64,000 nucleotides of DNA, taken from the NCBI GenBank assembly GCA_905221605.1, contig CAJNDS010002372.1, positions 126,001 to 190,000 on the forward strand. Reading direction: 5' to 3'. Source of the DNA: Symbiodinium natans. Lineage: Eukaryota; Sar; Dinophyceae; Suessiales; Symbiodiniaceae. The notes beneath the pieces were generated by a model that had not been told where the DNA came from, did no database searches, and saw nothing but the letters and a program-made list of their open reading frames with translations. This document shows positions 32,863 through 41,909 of the stretch, piece by piece. Within the stretch, counting starts at the first letter, position 1. Each line of letters begins with the position of its first letter. A program made the position numbers and the translations under genes.

Positions 32863-33915
32863 CTACTTGGACCCAAGCAAGGACTTAAACACAAAACGGA
32901 AAACTAAGCAGCATGACTGCTTGACGTCCTCGGGCGGAGGCAGTCCGCAAGCCTCGCGCACCTTCTTTTCCGTGAGGCCACTCGTGGCATAGTTCTCGAT
33001 CATGTGAAAGCACTCATCCCTGGAATAGTGGGTCTCAAACCCGTGCTGCAGTTCTAAGGCCACGGCGATGGCAGGTCCGCTTTCTAACCAAGCTCTCAAA
33101 GAAGGATCCTTCTTGAAAATGCCGTCAGCATCTGGATCATCGTAATCCTTGCCGAAGTTGGTGTCATCCACGAATATCGGCAAGGGCTGCCAAACCAGGC
33201 AACGCCGATAGATGGAATTAAAGTTGGCCTCCATGACATTTCTGAATGTAATGATCTTGTTGGTCTCGAAACGCTTCAATCCTCTGACACGGCGCATGCG
33301 CGTTACAAAGCCATAAGGCTTTCTTGCAGCTAGATCGTCCGCTGACATGAGCTTTTTGAAGAGGTCCTGCTGAAAATGGCGGTGGGTTTCTGGTGCCTCC
33401 TGCGCCGTTATGATCCAGCAGTGAGCAAACTGCTCCAACTGCTTCCGCAACTCGTCCTCATTGTGGAATAAGTTCGGATCAATGTAAGCGTGATTGTGCG
33501 AGTAAACGGCCGCGAGGTGGGCGCTGAAAAGTGATTGGCCGGTTCCACCGGGTGACTCGCCGATGAAGCAGCGGTCCACATTTTCGCCTCTTTTTGCTAG
33601 CGCAATTCCTGCCAGAGTGCATTTGTAATACTCCTGGTTGCACCAAAAAGTTTCTTTGATGAATTTCTGCATTCGAGTTCGTGCATCGCTTAGCACAGGA
33701 TCGCTGAAGGAACTTTTCAGAGGGAACGCGATGCGCACGTAGACGTTGTTGAGTGGAGAAGGAGGCACCAGCTTCACGTGCTCTTCGCGACTGACGTCGT
33801 AAAGAACAGTGTAATCCTGATACGCGCATCCAGGTTGCCTCTCTGAGGGCGAGTCGCACCACGCTGCCACATACTGGAGAAGCCGTCCTTGTTGCAACGC
33901 GTTACAAACATTCAT
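32863..33915 (-). CDS. D5/SF3-type helicase-like ATPase domain, degenerate Walker motifs
   Basis: About 350 residues. The P-loop region reads CFIGESPGGTGQSLFSAHL: it matches the D5/P4 primase-helicase loop except that the Walker A Lys is Gln. The Walker B equivalent reads CWIITAQEAPE, with Gln where Asp is usual. A sensor-like KIITFRNVMEANF and an arginine pair YRRCLVW follow. The upstream part (YQDYTVLYDV) resembles the D5 N-terminal region. It probably continues the nuclease protein through an intron near 34009-33900 whose borders I could not fix. GT at 32925 and AG at 32821 join it in phase to the next part. ATP hydrolysis is doubtful. Confidence 0.55.
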   Translation of the reverse strand: MNVCNALQQGRLLQYVAAWCDSPSERQPGCAYQDYTVLYDVSREEHVKLVPPSPLNNVYVRIAFPLKSSFSDPVLSDARTRMQKFIKETFWCNQEYYKCTLAGIALAKRGENVDRCFIGESPGGTGQSLFSAHLAAVYSHNHAYIDPNLFHNEDELRKQLEQFAHCWIITAQEAPETHRHFQQDLFKKLMSADDLAARKPYGFVTRMRRVRGLKRFETNKIITFRNVMEANFNSIYRRCLVWQPLPIFVDDTNFGKDYDDPDADGIFKKDPSLRAWLESGPAIAVALELQHGFETHYSRDECFHMIENYATSGLTEKKVREACGLPPPEDVKQSCCLVFRFVFKSLLGSK

Positions 33916-34009
33916 TAAAGGTGGTTGAGGTTAGAGAACAAACAAAAGAAAGAACCTGGGTAAACATTAGCACACTGGTAAGCCTCACAATGCAGTAAGG
34001 TTAATTCAC

Positions 34010-37000
34010 CTCCAGAATCTTTCTTCCAGGAGATCCTTCTGCAGCGGCGCAATAATTTTGCTAAGCATTTCAGCTGCTTTGTCCGGCCATGATCGTCCGG
34101 AGGGGGCATCACCCTCTTGTCCTCCGCGTCCTCGACGAGGACGTGTGTAGTCTGCAGTCAAAGCTTCATCTTCGCACGCGTGAAGCATCTCTGCGATGTT
34201 GTTGAACTGAGACAACACAGTGTGGACTTCCTGCAAGACACTTTCGTCTGTGCGGCGTGTGGCAGCCGACAAATGCCGAAACAGGCCTTCCAGTTTCAAC
34301 AAAAACTTTCTTAATCTGAAGAAAGTCGATTCTGGAGGAATTCCTGTGTAAGCCTCGAAAGCACCATCCATGTGGTAGAGGTAACAGACGCCTTGGTGCG
34401 CGCGAATGTAGCGCTCTCCCTCCATAATCCACACCAGCCCCACGAAATCTCGCACGAAAATATCAGACAGGCGAGTTCTGTACACATTGATAGCTGAGGC
34501 TGCCAGTCGGACCAAGTCTTCCTCCCAAGTTGGATGCCGCCTTCGCACAAAGTCCAAATGCCGCTTGGCCTGCAGTTGGATCGACCCAGAGTTAAGATCA
34601 TGAGGCAACTCAGGTCGATTGGCCAAGGATGCATCGCAAGCTTCAGTGGCAACGGTAAACAAGTGATCGAAATCCGCTGAGGTCGAGGATGCGCCAGGGA
34701 GCAGTCGCCGCTTCTTTGCGTTATCCAGCGCCGCAGGAGGAACAGCCGCCTGAATAGCTAAAGACTGTTCTTCTGCTTCGTCCCCCACTTGCGATTCTCT
34801 TTGGACAAGCAAAGCGTCGCCTGGCTCCCCGCCTGATACGTCAGGCATCTCTTGATCCAGCTGACGCAAGGCTTCTTCTTGCATAGCGATATCCTCATCA
34901 ATCTGCCTCTCAAATGATGAATTAGACAAAGCATCACCAACTTGCGAGGAACCACCGGAAGCATCCTGCCAGTTTGTCGCACTGCGACGAGCCTGTAGCA
35001 TCGCAACCACTTCTGCAGACATGTCAGGGACCTGATCTATGAAAGGGTTTGTGTTGTCTGGATGGAAGCAAACCACAAACATTTGCGACACGCGCACGTC
35101 ATAGTGCTCTTGGAGAATGTGTTTGTACAAATTCAGTTGCACTCTATAATGCCATCCGGCGCAGTCAGGAATGTGCGACAGAGGAGCTCTCATGGACTGC
35201 CACGGGTTGGTGTACTTCGAATGAAGCTGCTTCGTTCTTTTCCAATCAAAAAGAATGAGGCTGTTGTCCGACGACTTTGCCACGAAATCAATACAGCCGG
35301 CAAGTCTCTCCTTCTCTGAAAAGACGCACCATTCTGTGCGAAATGCGATAAGAGGCAGCGAAAATTCTCGCAAAAAGCGAGAGAATAGATGCATCTCAGG
35401 CCATGTACCAGCCACAGAGCCGGCGTTGAGCAAAACTTCCAACTGAAGGTGCATCCACGTGCCTCGGTTTGCAGCCTCCACGCCATTGTGTTTCCACATT
35501 TCCTTGATCAGTTCATCGCTCAGAGGCTCCAATCGTTCTTCCACCCTGGCGGAATACTCCGGTCTTGGCCAACGACGAGACTGCTTCATCATGGCAATCG
35601 CCTTGTCGGCGTCAAAATCCTCCACGAAAAGATGAACCAAGCCAGTCACAGACAGAGGAATCTTTTCTCCATCAACATAGTACGTGTGACTGCTCGCAAG
35701 GAAGGAAACGCGAGAGTCTCTGGTGTGCTGATGGGCGTTAGATAATAGTTTGCACTGCACTTCCGGACACCGCAAGTTCATCCAATCATCAGGAATGACG
35801 TCCAAGGTCGGAAGTTCGATGTCTCGGAAGCTGAAGGCGGGCAATCGAATTAAAGAAGTGCTAGGTCCGTATGTCGGACAGCAAAACGGACTAAAGCTTC
35901 TTTGCCAAAGCAGGTCATTGTCGGCAACTGCAGAAGCGGATTCATGCCGCATGCCTTCTTGCCGTCGACGAAGAGCTTCTGCACGGTGGCAACTCAACCG
36001 AAACCATTGCGCGTGGCTCATGGATTGGACGTTCTGGGCTCCTCCTTGATCTTCTGTCCAGTGTTTGCGAAGAGAAGCTTCGTGGCTTCGCTGCTGCTGT
36101 TGAGAGACCAATTGCAGGTGCAGTTGCACTCCACTTTCCAAAGCCATGCAGCGCCATACATCCTCGAAGCTTTCGAAATCCTTCGGATGCGGAAGACCAT
36201 CCAAGGGATTCGCGCTGTTTCTGGAAAGATGCTCGCCTTCTGCGTGCAGAAACCTGAAAAGGAGTAGATCCTGCCGCTGATCGAGAAGACCCATCATAGC
36301 TCGTGCCCGAAACAGCGTACGCTCCCAGACACGCTTACTCATCTCAGATCGTTGTTGCGGATCCGGAAGAAGCTGCAGCACCAAAGGCATTTTGTCCACC
36401 AGGTTTGCATTCTGTCTCAGGATTTTCGAGACAACACAGGTAAACTTGTCACTTTGTTCATGCTGCTCTTCAAGTCGACTCCAGAAATCATGAGCCGTGA
36501 TGTACGGCACCTCAAAATTGGAAGCACCACCGACGTAGTCTTCCAGGCGATTGGGACAGCTAGGGCACAAGCGCCACCGAGTGTCTCGCACATGTTCAGA
36601 ACACACGCACGTGCAGCAGAAAGGGCACATGTGCCATCGAGGCAGAAGTAAGGTGTGAGCGCGACTGCAAATTGCACAGGTGATGCTCGCGATGCGCGAG
36701 ACAGCCGAGGGAATTGGTCGATATTGAATTGCTGGCACGATGTTTGCAACTGGCCGAACGAATGTCCAAACGAATAGCTTGGCCAAAGAACCCGGCAGTT
36801 CAGGACCTCCTTGTTGCGCAGGTCGAACCTTTGAAATTCCGACACCGTCCACAAACAGCTCAAAAACCGTAGGATTCCACCGAATAGAGAAACGATGGGA
36901 TTGCTGTGGTCGTAATGCGAGAACACGACCAGGATGAGGCTGAGGAGGGCTGTCTCCGGTGCCGAAAGACACTCTGACTTCGTCCGTGAAGACGTCGTCG

Positions 37001-38506
37001 ATACGGCAGTACACCTGTGTGCGAGCACGCCAATGCGACCAGTCGCGGACGCCGATGTGCATGCCAAAGAGAGTCTCCGGCATAATCAAGTCGAAGGTGG
37101 CACATCCCATGAGCGGCAGAACACTTTCAAATCCAGCCATGTTTTGCAAAGCGCCAGGACCTCCGATCACCCATCTGCCCTGCCATTGAAGAAACAAATT
37201 GTTCGGAAACATTGGCAACATGACCAGCTGACGAACGTCAATCGTCACCGAGCGAGCCGACATGTATGCCTCCATCATCCACCGCAAAGTTTGAGTGTCG
37301 TGAAACTCTGCACTGTTCAGACAAATTGCCTTGTCCTGCCATCGCCGTCGGTCGCGAACAGCATGCAGCATGCGTTTGGAGGCGCACGCAAGACTCTTGA
37401 GGTACGCGAAGGAGAAAAAAAATGTCGGCAGATTGTAGAGTGTCTCGTCCAACACACTGCCACCCCAAAATAAGTCCCAATCATCCATGACACCATTCGA
37501 ATTCTGTTCTGAAAGCTGCCCGGCATGAAAGTTGGAGGCACCACCGACGTAGTCTTCCAGGCGATTCGGACAGCGAGGACACAAGCGCCACCGATTCTGT
37601 CGCACATGCCCGGAACACACCCACGTGCAGCAGGAAGGGCAAACGTGCCATCGAGGCAGAAACAGGGTGTGACTGCGACTGCAAATTGCGCACATGATGT
37701 TCGCACTGCGCGACACAGCTGAGGGAATTGGTCGATACTGAATTGCTGGCACAATGTTTGCAACTGGCCGAACGAATGTCCAAACGAATAGCTTGGCCAA
37801 AGCATCTGGAAGCTCAGGACCTCCTTGTTGCGCAGGTTGAACAGTTGAAATTCCGACGCCGTCCACAAACAACTCAAAAACCGTGGCATCCCACCGTATA
37901 GAGAATCGATGGGACTGCTTGGATCGGAATGCGAGAACACGGCCAGGATGAGGCTGAGGAGGGCTGTCCCCGGTGCCGAAAGACACTGTTACTTCGTCCG
38001 TGAAGATGTTGTCGATACGGTAGTACGCCTGTGTATGAGCACGCCAATCCGACCAGTCGCGGAGGCCGATGTACATGCCAACGAGATTCTCCGGCAAAAT
38101 CAAGTCGAAGGTGGCCCGCCCCATCAGCGGCAGAGCACTTTCGAATCCAGCCATGTTGTGCAAAGCGCCAGGACCTCCGATTACCCGTCTGCCCTGCCAT
38201 TGAAGAAATAAATTGTCCGGAAACATTGGCAACATGGCCAGCTGACGAACGTCAATCGTCACCGAGCGAGCGGTCATGTATGCGTTCGTCATCCACCGCA
38301 AAGTTTGACTATCGCGGAACTCCGCACTGTTCAGGCAGATTGCCTTGTCCTGCCATCTCCGTCGGTCGCGAACAGCATGCAGCATGCGTTTGGAGGCGCA
38401 TGCAAGATTCTTGAGGTACGCGAAGGAGAAAAAAAAAGTCGGCAGATTGTAGAGTGTCTCGTCCAACACACTGCCACCCCAAGATAAGTCCCAATCATCT
38501 TCGCCA
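34010..38506 (-). CDS. Two F-box-like/SPRY-like/zinc modules plus PD-(D/E)XK nuclease
   Basis: The continuous frame runs to a stop just past 34010; its upstream end is an acceptor at 38507 (the open frame begins at a GTG, so no start codon is claimed). Residues about 24-361 and 362-699 are a 338-residue module in two copies: F-box-like NLPTFFFSFAYLKNLACASK, a SPRY/LamG-like beta region with FSIRWDATVFELFVDGVGI, then a zinc cluster CAIC-x-CPSCC-x-CSGH-x-CPRC. Residues about 955-1190 form a RecB/Cas4-like nuclease: GTWMHLQLE, then LAGCIDFVAK and LILFDWKRTK (D and DxK), then QLNLYKHIL. Modules of this type suggest ubiquitin-ligase contacts; nuclease motifs appear intact. Confidence 0.65.
36514..38504 (-). 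repeat. In-frame 1014-bp tandem duplication
   Basis: Matching positions at both ends are exactly 1014 bases apart (38481 with 37467; 37528 with 36514). The two protein copies differ at scattered positions only, so duplication was fairly recent but not new. The copies are separated by a short spacer reading HAGQLSEQNSNGV. Confidence 0.9.
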
Positions 38507-38630
38507 CTGAGCCCATCGCCTGAGACGCAAGAGCGAAGACATGCGGCGATCAGCAAGACGAACTTAACACACACCCGCGCACGATGACCACGATAAGAAT
38601 AAGAAGGTTAAGGCGCTAGGGCTACCTCAC

Positions 38631-39501
38631 CTTGCAAGAGTATCGCGCCACATGGCACTTACTGAGCAAGATCCGACTAAAGACAAGTAAACGACGACCG
38701 TCTTCAAGATCAAGGGTTGAGGTAACCCTTTGCCTTCCGACAGCGTGCCATCGTTTCGGAGAATGATCTGGTGAATGAGGTCGTCGCACCACGATGGAAC
38801 GGGGCATCCGGGTAGATCGAACTCGTCGTCTTGGTGTCCTGCATGGTCAAGGGGAAAAACTGACGTCAAGCACACCAGGAGCATCCTACAGACCAAGGGC
38901 TGGAGTTACTTTTTCTCCTTCCAACAGCTTGCCATCGTTTCGGAGAATGATCTGGTGGATGAGGTCGTCGCACCACGATGGAACGGGACATCCGGGTAGA
39001 TGGAACTCGTCGTCTTGGTGTCCTGAATGGGATAAACTGACGTCAAGCACACCAGGGGCATCCTACAGGTCAAGGGCTGGAGTTACTTTTTCTCCTTCCA
39101 ACAGCTTGCCATCGTTTCGGAGAATGATCTGGTGGATGAGGTCGTCGCACCACGATGGAACGGGACATCCGGGTAGATGGAACTCGTCGTCTTGGTGTCC
39201 TGAATGGGATAAACTGACGTCAAGCACACCAGGAGCATCCTACAGGTCAAGGGCTGGAGTTACTTTTTCTCCTTCCAACAGCTTGCCATCGTTTCGGAGA
39301 ATGATCTGGTGGATGAGGTCGTCGCACCACGATGGAACGGGACATCCGGGTAGATGGAACTCGTCGTCTTGGTGTCCTGAATGGGATAAACTGACGTCAA
39401 GCACACCGGGGCATCCTACAGGTCAAGGGCTGGAGTTACTTTTTCTCCTTCCAACAGCGTGCCATCGTTTCGAAGAATGATCTGGTCGATCAGATCGTTG
39501 C
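38631..39501 (-). repeat. Tandem ~177-bp repeat containing a 113-bp putative exon
   Basis: A half-length exon (39501-39440) is followed by copies beginning at 39376, 39199, 39022 and 38838 (periods 177, 177, 184). Each copy is a 113-base segment preceded by CAG and followed by GTAACTCC, then a 63-71-base intron-like spacer. In one frame the segment reads PSWCDDLIHQIILRNDG, shared with the half exon's DLIDQIILRNDG. The last copy continues open to 38631 and joins in phase to 38506. The plus strand is also open across the array because 177 is divisible by three. Confidence 0.7.
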
Positions 39502-39564
39502 CTGGACATAGACAATAAAAGCTAACAAGCAGTCATCGTGATTTGAAAGGGTTTCACAGTCTAC

Positions 39565-40893
39565 TTCTTCTTATCGCTATAATTGCAATCGAGCTGCACC
39601 ACGTCGGCGCAGCCAAAACTCGAACTGGTACGGGGGCAGCAAGAATTGTGTTTGAATCAGCGTTTGCCTGGGCGCTCAGAAGCTCCTCTGAGAACTCCCA
39701 GAACCCAGATTCTTCATCGGAATCTAGAGGCTCTCGGCGAGGCATCAGAGCGTCGTTCCTGGGGGGATAATCCGAAAACTCCGAGCACAATGACGATGTG
39801 TCGGAAGCGTCGGAGTCGTCCTGGTTGAAATCAAGTTCATCTTCCTGTGGCGGGTGCTGAAATTGCATGGCCTCCCAGACCTCAATGAATTCTTGAGCAT
39901 ATTCTTCCACAGCCTTGCCACCGACACTGTCCATGTATTCTGGCCCGTCGGCGCAACTCGTACTTGCATCATCGGAGATAATCTGGAAGCATCTTTCAAG
40001 TCGTCTTGGATCCAAAATATACGAGCCTTCCAAGTCGCGGACCATCGGACCAGAACAATCGTGTTCCCTAGCACACAGCTGTTTCCACTGGTGTGTTCGG
40101 CAGCCCAAGTTCACCTGCAAGCCGTCACCCTTTCGATTTCTAACCGCCACAAAGTGCGCATGAAAAAGAACGAGATAGTCGCCGGGCTGGAGCGTCACAT
40201 CGGAGAAGTCGCAAGGCCCAATTGTCTTCCTGCCAGAATTACAGTTTGCACACACGATTGTTGACAGAACTGTCCTTTTTAAAGAAAACTTTGAATGGAA
40301 ATTAATCTTTTGCAGATGGCGCGAGCGCCGTTAGTTATCTTTCTCAACACTGTCCCGAGAGGGTGAAGCCAATTCATGCCATCCCTGATCTGAAAGGGCC
40401 CATCTCCAGCATAAGAAATCTTGTTGCCCAGCGCACGCAGTGCGTCGATCAGGCAGCAGTCTGTAAATTTGCTCGGGATTTTCCGGTATCCCGGCGCACG
40501 GGCGTTCGGAAGCTGCTTCCCATTCATTGCCGCGTTGTTGCCGTCGATTCGAGCCTGCAGCTGCTGCTTCAACCTGTCAGAAGGCTTCCGCAAATCCACG
40601 GCTAAAGATCCTGACACTGGCGCAGATCTCCGCTTGACACCGTCACCTGAGATGCTGATCACACTGAAGACCTTCACATTCACTACTACCTCCATTTTGT
40701 AAGAGACAAGAGACTGCTGTGGCGCGCCGCTTCCGGCAAGGTCTGATGCCGGAATTTCTCCGACATGTTTCGCAAGCGAATCTTGGGCACCAAGGCTTGC
40801 ATGAACTTGTCGCCTTGCAGAGTCAGCAGCATTGTTAAAACTTAATACGCTGGGTGAAGACAGCCAAGAAACTCCACGTGGCTCGGTACTCAT
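39565..40893 (-). CDS. Cysteine-peptidase-like N-terminal part of the composite gene
   Basis: ATG at 40893 opens MSTEPRGVSW. Exon 40893-40351 ends at a GT donor and exon 40306 onward resumes in phase. The 44-base intron has a CTAAC branch-like site. Exon 1 carries FTDCCLIDALRALGN, placed like the nucleophile helix of OTU/Josephin-type cysteine peptidases. Exon 2 carries GDYLVLFHAHFVAVRNRKGD, placed like the catalytic His strand. Between them is a CANCNSG pair. The remainder is acidic (DELDFNQDDSDASD) and probably linker. The donor GTAGAC at 39564 would lead to the repeated exons. The peptidase assignment is an inference from the Cys-His layout; a deubiquitinase-like role is possible. Confidence 0.5.
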
Positions 40894-41809
40894 TTCCAAT
40901 GACTTGCTTCAGACCGAAATGCGCGTTTTTCCCTTAGATGTTGGTTCTTGCAAACTGCAGCTGTAGATGATTGACATCCGACAGCATGAAATGATAATAT
41001 CAATAATTTATACTGCAAATTCATAAAGGCTCAACTTGTCTCACCATCCAGCGGTGAGGATTCACAAAGCAAGGCCCTCCTCCTGTCCTCTCGCCGAACA
41101 ACGTTGTCCACCAGGGTGCTGCCTGTGCTTCAAGACTGTGTCTTCCTACGCCTGACAAAAGAGCAAAACACTTCTCAGTTCTAAGCAAGCTGCACCACGA
41201 GGGTGTGCTGTGGTTGGGCAAGCCATACCATGTCTCGTCGAAGATACCAGCCTCATCGTCTATGTGTCATGCGCAAAAGCTTTGTCAAGCTGCTAACATG
41301 CTGCCGAGATGCGGCCTGTTGCATACGTGTCTGCATGCTCTCGATCAAAATGTTGCCTGGGCGATGCTTAATTTCAAGCTTGCTGTAAAAAAAACTGCCG
41401 CAGCGAATGAAAACACAACCGTAAGAAGATGTCCAGATGCACCAGCCCGGTGTACGGTGGCACGGCATGTCGTACACGGACGAAAGAGGCTCTTCGGGCT
41501 TGGTGTCAACGGGCTTTGGGTCCTTTGTCCTGCAGCAAGTGCACTTATGTACTCATTGTTTAGAATCCGCACGCAGTTCAGTTTTCAACACATGAGTCTT
41601 CCGTCCTCATCCAAGGATGCTTCGAAGCGCCCGGGTTTCGATTCTTTGTCTTGTTTCCTAGAAGCCACTCCCGCCTGGAGTAATACCCTAATGCCGTTGG
41701 CCCCTTGCCCAAACGATATGGAGGATCATCGCGAGTGTCAGAAACGACAACCCCTTTCTTGCTTTTGCCTCCGAAGTGCGGCGTCAGACGCAGAGCCTTA
41801 CTATTTGAC
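40894..41809. other. Stretch between composite gene and assembly gap
   Basis: Presumably promoter/5' region of the minus-strand gene next to 40893, then unique DNA. Plus-strand frame 41205 onward and minus-strand frame 41221-41021 are open but unrecognised. No LTR or integrase motif of the copia element is visible before the gap. Confidence 0.4.
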
Positions 41810-41909
41810 NNNNNNNNNNNNNNNNNNNNNNNNNNNNNNNNNNNNNNNNNNNNNNNNNNNNNNNNNNNNNNNNNNNNNNNNNNNNNNNNNNNNNNNNNNN
41901 NNNNNNNNN
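41810..41909. other. Assembly gap (100 N)
   Basis: Exactly 100 N, a typical placeholder size. Any reading frame drawn through it is artificial, and the true missing length may be far larger. Confidence 0.99.

Larger units (their letters stand above)
28551..40893 (-). mobile_element. Composite transposon gene: peptidase, F-box-like, nuclease, helicase-like, transposase
   Basis: All large minus-strand frames from 40893 to 28551 can be joined by phase-compatible introns of about 44, 63, 63-71, 124, 105, 101 and 125 bases, most of them GT-AG. One junction, around 34009-33900, is not settled. The product would combine a cysteine-peptidase-like domain, a repeated-exon region, two F-box-like/SPRY-like/zinc modules, a PD-(D/E)XK nuclease, a D5/SF3-like ATPase, a second cysteine-peptidase-like domain, a C2H2-like finger and a DDE-type transposase. 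I did not find terminal inverted repeats or target duplications, so the element's ends are unknown. A single gene, two genes, or a nested set are all possible. Confidence 0.65.

Noticed and set aside
38520-38574. Signal peptide MCVKFVLLIAACLRSCVSG at the start of the F-box-like protein
   Set aside because: The frame opens with GTG and the segment lies upstream of a better acceptor at 38507, so it is probably intron.
41705-41909. Start of the copia polyprotein at 41705
   Set aside because: The first codon is TTG and the frame passes through 100 N; nothing before the gap resembles copia.
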